Assembly: GCA_003222835.1 (NCBI GenBank)
Contig: QHXE01000378.1
Span: 1-8,317, forward strand
Direction: 5' to 3'
Origin: Acidobacteriota bacterium
GTDB taxonomy: Bacteria > Acidobacteriota > Blastocatellia > Pyrinomonadales > Pyrinomonadaceae
DNA length: 8,317 nt
The notes under the pieces are model-generated. The model was not told the origin of the DNA, made no database searches, and saw only the letters and a list, made by a program, of their open reading frames with translations. The position numbers and the translations under genes were made by a program. Positions 1 through 5,853 of this stretch are shown here, in pieces (position 1 is the first letter of the stretch; each line of letters begins with the position of its first letter).

Positions 1-17
1 AAGTTTCTATTGTGAAA

Positions 18-578
18 TCAGGAGAATAGAATTGGAGGTCCACGGGGCGCGTGGCGCCGGACCAACGCGTCGCGCGCTCGCGCGAAATCTTCACGAAGGC
101 TTCCAAAACTGATGTTGGTAGGAAGCGGCAGGCGTTCCGAGTCAGTCACCGAAGACGAATTGCGTTGCCGATTGAGATTGGCGCAACCTGAAACACCGCC
201 GCGGCAATCCGGCGTAACTCGACCTATCAAAGCCGCTGCCGATCCTTTTGGTCGAGCGGACTCGTTCCGTACTGTGTATACGATTTTCGCGATCGGAACC
301 GCAATCAAGCCGATTCGATTTGAAACGCCGCAGAACGCCTCCGATGCTCTCTTAAGCCTGTGCGCTTTGGGTGTACGAACAGCCGCATGACAAGACCCAT
401 TCATGCAAGAGCCGGCTACATGCGCCGCGTGCCCCGCACAACAGGCGAGCCTGCAAATAGAGTCCGCGGATACTGATGCGATGGGAACGCTTACCGAGAG
501 GATCGCACAGAGTAGCGATCCCGCGAGGATTGCTTTCGCGCTCAGGATTGAAGAAAAACGTGCAGTGCTGGTACGCAT
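18..578 (-). CDS. Small secreted hypothetical protein with a Cys-bearing N-terminal segment
   Basis: The 186-residue product is of unknown function. Residues 1-38 look like a Sec signal peptide: a basic start (R2, R7, K15), a hydrophobic core at about 16-36, and a plausible signal peptidase I site after VSA (36-38). No good lipobox surrounds C24. The mature protein begins with a Cys/His-rich stretch (C42, C46, C47, C58, C63 with H50, H53, H64), and later has C83, C125 and C132. The C-terminus is polar and ends in APRGPPILFS. The cysteines could bind metal or form disulfides; this is inference. The overall look recalls short secreted hypotheticals common in Blastocatellia genomes, an impression not checked by search. 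The ATG at 576-578 was chosen because the signal peptide starts there; only a weak purine-rich stretch (GGTTGAAAA) precedes it. The gene diverges from the TPR gene at 743. It could be a fast-evolving family or, less likely, a spurious frame. Confidence 0.6.
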   Translation of the reverse strand: MRTSTARFSSILSAKAILAGSLLCAILSVSVPIASVSADSICRLACCAGHAAHVAGSCMNGSCHAAVRTPKAHRLKRASEAFCGVSNRIGLIAVPIAKIVYTVRNESARPKGSAAALIGRVTPDCRGGVSGCANLNRQRNSSSVTDSERLPLPTNISFGSLREDFARARDALVRRHAPRGPPILFS

Positions 579-639
579 TTTTCAACCGGTGCAAGCTGTC
601 GAACTGCTTCGGGTCGAGCACTCTATCACATGGCGCCGA

Positions 640-666
640 TACACTAAAGCAAAATCAAATTGCTCT
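640..666 (-). repeat. 27-bp direct repeat, copy 1: echo of the RNase E/G gene 3' end
   Basis: These 27 bases match 2678-2704 in the same orientation at 25 of 27 positions; the mismatches are at 645 and 660. On the minus strand the copy reads EQFDFALV, against EQFDFAFV-stop at the end of the RNase E/G protein. Here the stop codon is replaced by TAT, so the frame runs on to a TGA at 582-584. The copy lies 62-88 bases upstream of the secreted-protein start codon, and its right end supplies the TTGCTC used as the -35 of the candidate TPR promoter. It may be a recombination scar or a gene-end remnant. Confidence 0.75.
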
Positions 667-689
667 CCGATGACCGCATCTGTTATAGA
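660..689 (+). promoter_or_regulatory. Candidate sigma70-type promoter for the TPR gene
   Basis: TTGCTC at 660-665 and TATAGA at 684-689 are separated by 18 bases. A TGT directly before the -10 box (681-683) gives an extended -10. Transcription would start near 696, leaving a leader of about 47 bases before the ATG at 743. The assignment rests on consensus match and position only. Confidence 0.4.
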
Positions 690-742
690 AGAGCGATTGG
701 CGGAATACCATTCTCGCCGCGCTGCTTTTCTCGGGACAAGAA

Positions 743-2347
743 ATGAAGAAGTGCCCCACCTGTAATCGTACTTATGCGGACGACACGTTGAGATTCTGTT
801 TGGATGATGGCTCGATTCTTTCTGCCGCTTACGATCCTCAAGCGACACAACGCATGCCTGCTCGTCGCGGCGGCGATTCTCAATCGACCGAGATATTACT
901 TCATCCCGAAAAAGCTGCCGATACAATTGAGTCTCGCTCGTATCCGACGATGCCCTCGCCTCCGTCGCCGGCTTTCGTAGGACAAGCTGGACCAACCCGG
1001 CGGGACCAGGCACGAGGCTGGCCCTGGCTATTGCTATCGATACCGATATTACTTGTCGTGCTCATCGCGGTGCTGGGCGGCGGGATTTGGTTATTGAGAA
1101 CGATTACGAAGGGTGGAGCCGAGAAGCGATGGTTAGCGATGCTCGCGCGCGGCCAGGTAAACGCGCCCACCGTGTTGCGCGAGACCACGGCCGAATTGGT
1201 GAATAACCCGCGAAACGCTCTGGCCCTGCGGGCGCGTTCGGGCGCTTATTACGTCAGCAGCGAGTCGGACCAGGGCAAGCGTGACGCGGAGGAAGTCGAG
1301 CGGCTGCTGGCGAGCGCCACCAGCGCCGAGGAATATGAAGCTCGATGTTATGCCAGATGGAGGTTGGGAAAGCCCGACCTCGCGGTGAGCGATTGTACGC
1401 GGGCAATCGAACTCAACCGGGGGTTCGTCTGGCCTTACCACAATCGCGCGAATGCTTATAACGACAAGCGGGATTACGTCAACGCGGTTGCCGACTGGAA
1501 TAAAGCGATCGAAATCGACTCGAAATTCGCTCCGGCTTACAACAACCGCGGGGTTTATTACACGAACAACACTCGGGATTACGATCGGGCGCTGAGTGAT
1601 CTTAGCAAGGCAGTCGAAATCGATCCGCAGTACGCCGCTGCTTATAGCGCTCGCGGGAACGCTTACGTTTACAAGGGGGATTACGACCACGCGATTGCCG
1701 ACTTCAACAAGACCATGGATCTCGACCCGCGCGACGCGCGGCCTTACAACTATCGGGGACACGTTTACTTTTACAAGCAGGATTACAGCCGGGCTATCGC
1801 TGATTACAACAAAGCCATAGAACTCAATCCCCGCTTTGCCTGGGCCTATGACAATCGCGGTAATGCTTACTACTACCAGGGACAGAAGGACCGAGCGCTG
1901 GCTGATTTTAACGAGGCGATTAGAATCGACCCGCAGTGGTCATGGGCTTATCAGGATCGTGGGAATGTTTATTATGATCGAAAAGATTTTGATCGCGCGA
2001 TCGCAGAATACGACAAGGCGATCGAGCTGAACCCGCAACTTGCCTGGGCTTACAACGGCCGCGGGCTTTCTTACTATTACAAAGGAAATCTCGATCAGGC
2101 GGTTGTCGATTACAACAAAGCGATCGAACTCGACCCGCAAGAGGCGGCAGCTTTCTACAACAACCGCGGGAATGTGTATTACTTCCGGAAGGATTATGGG
2201 CGCGCTATCGCCGATTACAGCAAGGCAATCGAAGTCAATCCACGGTATGCGCTGGCGTATAGCAACCGGGCAAATGCTTATCAGGCAACCGGCGATAGGG
2301 CCAGCGCGATTGCGGATCGGCAGAAGGCTGATGAGTTGAAGAAATAA
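743..2347 (+). CDS. Zinc-ribbon / transmembrane / tetratricopeptide-repeat protein
   Basis: The 534-residue product is probably a membrane-anchored scaffold for protein-protein contacts; no enzymatic domain is visible. Residues 1-23 form a short zinc-ribbon-like leader (C4, C7, C19, then LDDG), typical of Acidobacteriota membrane proteins. A Pro/Ser-rich linker at 24-92 leads to one transmembrane helix at about 93-118. Basic residues flank it on both sides, so the orientation is not settled by charge. Residues 195-534 hold ten TPR units, the first degenerate. Units start near 195, 229, 263, 298, 332, 366, 400, 434, 468 and 503, with the signature AxAYxNRGNxYYxxxDYxRAIxDYxKAIELDP. Units three and nine are 35 residues instead of 34. 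The ATG at 743 is supported by the leader, although the upstream GGGACAAGAA is a weak ribosome-binding site. The gene converges with the RNase E/G gene across the REP-like array. Its partners are unknown. Confidence 0.9.
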   Translation: MKKCPTCNRTYADDTLRFCLDDGSILSAAYDPQATQRMPARRGGDSQSTEILLHPEKAADTIESRSYPTMPSPPSPAFVGQAGPTRRDQARGWPWLLLSIPILLVVLIAVLGGGIWLLRTITKGGAEKRWLAMLARGQVNAPTVLRETTAELVNNPRNALALRARSGAYYVSSESDQGKRDAEEVERLLASATSAEEYEARCYARWRLGKPDLAVSDCTRAIELNRGFVWPYHNRANAYNDKRDYVNAVADWNKAIEIDSKFAPAYNNRGVYYTNNTRDYDRALSDLSKAVEIDPQYAAAYSARGNAYVYKGDYDHAIADFNKTMDLDPRDARPYNYRGHVYFYKQDYSRAIADYNKAIELNPRFAWAYDNRGNAYYYQGQKDRALADFNEAIRIDPQWSWAYQDRGNVYYDRKDFDRAIAEYDKAIELNPQLAWAYNGRGLSYYYKGNLDQAVVDYNKAIELDPQEAAAFYNNRGNVYYFRKDYGRAIADYSKAIEVNPRYALAYSNRANAYQATGDRASAIADRQKADELKK

Positions 2348-2352
2348 AGGTT

Positions 2353-2478
2353 CCCTCTCCCTTTGGGAGAGGGTTAGGGTGAGGGCTTACCGCGCGAGAA
2401 GATAAGAATTCTTTTCCTTTTGTTTCTCCAGCTATGCTACGCACCCTCGCCTCGGCCCTCTCCCAACGGGAGAGGGAG
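2353..2478. repeat. REP-like composite repeat, copy A
   Basis: This 126-bp unit is almost identical to 2536-2661, with four substitutions. It is built as an inverted pair. The left half (2353-2385) starts with a perfect hairpin (arms CCCTCTCCC and GGGAGAGGG around TTT) followed by TTAGGGTGAGGG. The right half (2441-2478) is its inverted relative, GCACCCTCGCCTCGGC then CCTCTCCC-AAC-GGGAGAGG. The core between them contains the palindrome AAGAATTCTT at 2404-2413. The first hairpin begins five bases after the TPR stop codon, so it could protect or end that mRNA, although no U-tract follows. The class resembles widespread CCCTCTCCC-type intergenic palindromes, which are often mis-annotated as short proteins. 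Confidence 0.85.
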
Positions 2479-2482
2479 TTGT

Positions 2483-2520
2483 GCACCCTCGCCTCGGCCG
2501 TCTCCCAAAGGGAGAGGGTG
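2483..2520. repeat. Solitary REP-like half unit between the two composite copies
   Basis: GCACCCTCGCCTCGGC is followed by a TCTCCC-AAA-GGGAGA hairpin. It is a third copy of the right half of the composite repeat, placed in direct orientation just after copy A and without its own left half or core. It looks like a partial duplication. Confidence 0.75.
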
Positions 2521-2535
2521 AGATGGCGGTTGTTT

Positions 2536-2661
2536 CCCTCTCCCTTTGGGAGAGGGTTAGGGTGGGGGCTTACCGCGCGAGAAGATAAGAATTCTTTTCC
2601 TTTTGTTTCTCCAGCTATGCTACGCACCCTCACCCCGGCCCTCTCCCAAAGGGAGAGGGAG
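2536..2661. repeat. REP-like composite repeat, copy B
   Basis: This second 126-bp copy differs from copy A at only four positions and has the same hairpin-core-hairpin order. The core, including AAGAATTCTT, is unchanged. Its right-hand hairpin ends 15 bases beyond the RNase E/G stop codon as read on the minus strand, so it probably lies in the 3' UTR of that mRNA. Together with copy A it fills most of the gap at 2348-2676, which holds no convincing gene. Confidence 0.85.
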
Positions 2662-2676
2662 TCTGGCCACAACCTA

Positions 2677-5343
2677 CTACACAAAAGCAAAATCAAACTG
2701 CTCTTGATGCACGCCCGAATCGCTATTGATATCGACTGAGCCGAGATAATCCTCGATCTCATTCAGCACGTCGCGCTCTGGGCCGCGCAGAACTTTCGCC
2801 ACATCCGGATTCACGCGCAGCATTGCTTGCCGCGAACCTTCGCCTTCGCCTTCACGGGACAGCCGGCGCGCCTGCTCCAGAATCTCGTAACAGATCGTCT
2901 GTGGCGATTTCAACAACCCTGCACCCTGGCAATACTGACAGGGCGTGCACAGCGTGCGTTCGAGCGATTGCTTTACGCGTTTGCGCGTCATGATCACCAA
3001 ACCAAAATCGTTGAATGAAAGCACCTTGGTCGGCGACTTATCTCTTCGCAGCGCATCCTGCAAAGCCGTCATCACGCGTTGGCGGTTGCGACGCTCTTCC
3101 ATGTCGATCAGATCGAGCACAATGATGCCGCCGAGATCGCGCAAGCGAATCTGGCGGGCAATCTCTTCGACGGCTTCCATGTTCGTGCGGGTGATCGTGT
3201 CTTCGAGTCGGGTGGCGCCTCGTCCGACAAACTTGCCGGTATTCGCATCGATCGACACCAGGGCTTCGGTTTGATTGATCACCAGATAACCGCCGGATTT
3301 CAGCCAGACACGCGGCTTGATCGCTTTATCAATTTCGACCTGCACCCCAAACGCTTCCAGGATTGGCTCGTCGCGCGTGTAGAGCTTGACTCGCTTGACC
3401 ATGCGCGGCTGCATCCGATTCACAAACTCGACGATGCGTTGGTACTCATCTTCCGCATCGATGCGGATCGCTGTGAAGTCCTCCGAGAGTTGGTCGCGCA
3501 GAATTCTTTGCACCAGATCCAAATCGCGATGGACGAGCGCCGGCGCTTTTCTCTTCTCGGCGTCTCTCCGAATGTCTTGCCACGTGCGCAGCAAATAGCG
3601 AGCGTCGGCGCGCAAGTCAGCCTCGCCGGCGCCGACACCGGCCGTGCGGACGATAAAACCACCCGCCGGCGTTCCTTCTTCCGTATGAATCTTTTGAATC
3701 AGCTTGCGCAGCCGCGTGCGCTCGTTGTCGGAATCGATTTTGCGCGAGACGCCGAGATGTTCGACTGTCGGCATGTAAACCAGATAACGGCCCGGGAGCG
3801 CGATGTGCGAAGTAATGCGCGCGCCCTTCTTGGCAATCGGCTCTTTGGCAATCTGCACCAGAATCTCCTGGCCTTCGCGCAAGAGATCTGTGATTGTCGG
3901 TTGCGTGCGCTCGCGCCGTGCGGGGCGGCGGTGGCCACGGCTGGCCGGAGCACGACGACTATCGCGCGGAGCTACTGCCGCGACTTCCCTCGTTGGGGGC
4001 GTCTCTTCGGGCTCTTCGACCGCAGCCTGGGTTTCCTCAACCGCAAATGGGTCATCGGTCATCTCAGGCAATTGAGCCTCGAACGGATCGCCCGCCACCT
4101 CTGTGTCGTCGCTATGATCGTTATCTCCGTTCGCTTCGTTGCCCTCGACGGCAGCCGGCGATTGTTTCGGGCGACGGCGTCGCCGTCCACCGCGTCTGGT
4201 GGCGAACTCTTCATGCGAGCGTCCGCCGGTGATGCTTGCTTCAGAGTCGGGAGAATCTTCTTCTTCCGAAGTTTCAGGCTTGGCCGTTTCGTTTTCTGCT
4301 TCGGCGGCCTCTTCTTCCTTTTTGGCTTTGAAGAGGCGGCTGATTACGCCGGCCTTCTTGCGCCGCCGACTGCCTAACGATTCTTTTTTCGTCGCTGTTG
4401 GCGAAGCAGCGGGCTTCGACCTCTGTTCGCTTTCAACTTGCGACTCCTCTTCGTCGCTGACTCGTTGAAAAGACACTTCGCGCGAGCTTTCATCCACGAC
4501 TTCATCGACAAAGTCCCGCACATGCGCGGCTTCGATTTCGCGTGTGGAAGTGCGCGCCGCCGGCGCAGTTTCTTCTTCATCGGCAATGCGCTGGAAATCA
4601 CTCATCTCAGTCGTGCTGCCAGTCAGGAGCGATCCCACCGGCGCGCTAGGCAAGTCTTCGAGGTCGAACTCCACGGCATGAACTTCATCCATGATTCGTT
4701 CCTGAAGTCGCGCGTCCTTGAACATCTCGCCGTTCATGGCGCGCTCTTCATCGTCGCTCACGCGCTCGAAGTCCGTGCCGCTGACGACGAAGGGTGTTTC
4801 GATTGGTTCAGCCTCGGTAGGAACCAGGCTGCGTTCTTCCGGCCGCGCTTCCTCCGACTTGGTTGCTCGTCCTCGGCCCCGGCCACCGCGTCGTCCCCGG
4901 CGGCGAGGCTCGGCTTCTTCAACTTCTTCTGCCTTTTCCTCGATGATCGCCGGCCCAACTTCAAGCAAAGGCTCAACGCGTTCGTGAGTGGCTTCGATGT
5001 GTTGCTCGCGATCGATCCGCGCCTGCTCGATGTGTTCGGTGGCCGCGCGCGTCGCAGCTTCGGTATCGACTTTTTTCGACTTATCGACGACGATGCGCTC
5101 AAATTCGGCTTCCTCGTCAAAGAAATCCGTGACGTATAGGAACGCGTCGCGCTCCAATCCGATATCCACAAAAGCCGACTGCATGCCGGGCAGCACGCGC
5201 ATCACACGGCCTTTGTAGATATTCCCGACGATGCCCTGATTTTGTTCGCCGCGTTCGATATAAAACTCGGTAACGCGGTCATTCTCGACGATCGCGATCT
5301 TCTTTTCGCGACCATTAACACTAACAATTAACTCTCTTGACAT
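2677..5343 (-). CDS. rng: Ribonuclease E/G family endoribonuclease with a large insert in the S1 domain
   Basis: This 888-residue single-strand-specific endoribonuclease should act in rRNA processing and mRNA decay. The S1 domain starts at about 40-71 (GNIYKGRVMRV...AFVDIGLERDAFLYV; F58 and F68 fit the RNA-binding Phe pair) and resumes at about 484-525. Residues of about 74-481 between them are a low-complexity insert with Arg-rich patches, acidic stretches and repeated short motifs. VRTAGVG (565-571) is the 5'-phosphate sensor. D699 (VSIDANTG) and D744 (IIVLDLIDM) match the metal-binding Asp pair of E. coli RNase E. C802-Q-Y-C805 matches the Zn-link, with C799 nearby. The C-terminus has the family HxExF ending (HQEQFDFAFV). 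The start is ATG 5341-5343 (MSRELIVSVNGREKK); earlier in-frame ATGs would read through a hairpin repeat. RNase G is about 490 residues, so the extra length is the insert. Classification as E or G is uncertain. Confidence 0.93.
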   Translation of the reverse strand: MSRELIVSVNGREKKIAIVENDRVTEFYIERGEQNQGIVGNIYKGRVMRVLPGMQSAFVDIGLERDAFLYVTDFFDEEAEFERIVVDKSKKVDTEAATRAATEHIEQARIDREQHIEATHERVEPLLEVGPAIIEEKAEEVEEAEPRRRGRRGGRGRGRATKSEEARPEERSLVPTEAEPIETPFVVSGTDFERVSDDEERAMNGEMFKDARLQERIMDEVHAVEFDLEDLPSAPVGSLLTGSTTEMSDFQRIADEEETAPAARTSTREIEAAHVRDFVDEVVDESSREVSFQRVSDEEESQVESEQRSKPAASPTATKKESLGSRRRKKAGVISRLFKAKKEEEAAEAENETAKPETSEEEDSPDSEASITGGRSHEEFATRRGGRRRRRPKQSPAAVEGNEANGDNDHSDDTEVAGDPFEAQLPEMTDDPFAVEETQAAVEEPEETPPTREVAAVAPRDSRRAPASRGHRRPARRERTQPTITDLLREGQEILVQIAKEPIAKKGARITSHIALPGRYLVYMPTVEHLGVSRKIDSDNERTRLRKLIQKIHTEEGTPAGGFIVRTAGVGAGEADLRADARYLLRTWQDIRRDAEKRKAPALVHRDLDLVQRILRDQLSEDFTAIRIDAEDEYQRIVEFVNRMQPRMVKRVKLYTRDEPILEAFGVQVEIDKAIKPRVWLKSGGYLVINQTEALVSIDANTGKFVGRGATRLEDTITRTNMEAVEEIARQIRLRDLGGIIVLDLIDMEERRNRQRVMTALQDALRRDKSPTKVLSFNDFGLVIMTRKRVKQSLERTLCTPCQYCQGAGLLKSPQTICYEILEQARRLSREGEGEGSRQAMLRVNPDVAKVLRGPERDVLNEIEDYLGSVDINSDSGVHQEQFDFAFV
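2678..2704 (-). repeat. 27-bp direct repeat, copy 2: terminal codons of the RNase E/G gene
   Basis: This copy encodes the last eight residues of the RNase E/G protein plus most of the stop codon. It matches 640-666 at 25 of 27 positions in the same orientation, with 2,038 bases between equivalent positions. Similarity ends abruptly on both sides. The interval between the copies holds the TPR gene and the REP-like array. Confidence 0.75.
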
Positions 5344-5378
5344 TGATTTTCTTTCTGTGAAAAAGGAGCGCATGCATT

Positions 5379-5493
5379 GGACCGCACGCATCCTGCGTCC
5401 GGTCCGCGAGCATCCTTGCTCGCGCCTTTTGCTCACTTTGTGGTTGGAAATTGCCGGCAGAATGTGCCGGCAGTTGAGGTGCGGTTACCACCT
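5379..5493. repeat. Cluster of hairpins upstream of the RNase E/G gene
   Basis: Four adjoining inverted repeats are visible. 5379-5405 has 12-bp arms (GGACCGCACGCA and TGCGTCCGGTCC, one mismatch) around TCC. 5405-5424 has perfect 8-bp arms, CGCGAGCA and TGCTCGCG. 5453-5471 has GCCGGCA and TGCCGGC around GAATG. 5477-5493 has AGGTG and CACCT. The cluster lies 36-150 bases upstream of the chosen start codon and probably within the leader of that mRNA. It has the look of a mobile extragenic palindrome family, but no second copy occurs in this window. Confidence 0.7.
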
Positions 5494-5824
5494 GCGAAAA
5501 CAAGTGGAGACGCGTTTGACGTCGATCAAATAGATCGAGATCATTCGCGCAATGGTTTTGGACCACCTGCCATTGCAGATGAATACCAGATTGATTCAAA
5601 CGGGAACTCCGCTGAACCGCTCGAATCGTGCTCAAGTTCGGCAGCGATTGCCAGGGAGCGAAGCGTCGGTCATTTTATAGACGCGCTCTGAAACCTGGTT
5701 CGCGGTTCTTTCAAATGCCATCTGAATTGACGGCTTCAAAAATCTTAGCTCACCCATTCACTGCTTGAAATTTCAGTTGCTGTGCATTCTGTCGGGCCGA
5801 TTGCCCAACAAGGCGAGCAGAGGC
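5494..5824. other. Intergenic sequence with no convincing gene
   Basis: No supported coding region was found between the hairpin cluster and the candidate promoter; reading frames here lack family resemblance and ribosome-binding sites. Visible small features are a palindrome at 5522-5538 (TCGATC and GATCGA around AAATA), the 10-bp palindrome TGAAATTTCA at 5766-5775, and a TATAAA-like box on the minus strand at 5674-5679 without a good -35. If the promoter at 5825-5853 is used, this whole stretch is the leader of the RNase E/G transcript. Confidence 0.5.
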
Positions 5825-5853
5825 AGTATAGCACAGAGAGGCGTTAGACCTAA
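5825..5853 (-). promoter_or_regulatory. Candidate extended -10 promoter reading toward the RNase E/G gene
   Basis: On the minus strand TGC-TATACT (5833-5825) is a near-consensus extended -10. A weak TTAGGT (5853-5848) sits 17 bases upstream as the -35. Transcription would begin near 5818, giving a leader of about 475 bases before the ATG at 5343. The -35 abuts the end of the 149-bp inverted repeat. E. coli rne also has a long regulatory leader, so the arrangement is plausible but unproven. Confidence 0.4.

Noticed and set aside
403..765. Plus-strand frame of 120 codons upstream of the TPR gene
   Set aside because: It is antisense to the secreted-protein gene, overlaps the TPR start and has no recognisable feature.
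582..1013. Minus-strand frame of 143 codons ending in EQFDFALV...
   Set aside because: Most of it is antisense to the TPR gene. Only the short RNase-end echo is meaningful, and it is reported as a repeat.
1133..1762. Minus-strand frame of 209 codons within the TPR gene
   Set aside because: It is a periodic antisense shadow of the TPR repeats.
2353..2661. CRISPR array
   Set aside because: There are only two full units, each itself palindromic at both ends, with no regular repeat-spacer pattern and no cas genes.
2235..2762. Minus-strand frame of 175 codons with SPHPNPLPKGEG-like peptides, and the plus-strand frame 2434-2739
   Set aside because: Both are translations of the REP-like palindromes, a common source of spurious hypothetical proteins.
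3079..4377. Long open frame of 432 codons on the plus strand, antisense to the RNase E/G gene
   Set aside because: It mirrors codon bias of the real gene, has no recognisable domain, and the minus-strand frame carries all catalytic motifs.
5344..5436. Upstream in-frame ATGs for the RNase E/G gene, adding 31 residues
   Set aside because: The extra residues are encoded by the hairpin repeat and are unlike the family N-terminus; MSRELIVSVNGREKK is the natural start.
5321..5691. Two overlapping 104-codon frames on opposite strands (5321-5635 minus, 5377-5691 plus)
   Set aside because: Both run through the hairpin cluster, lack ribosome-binding sites and show no family features.
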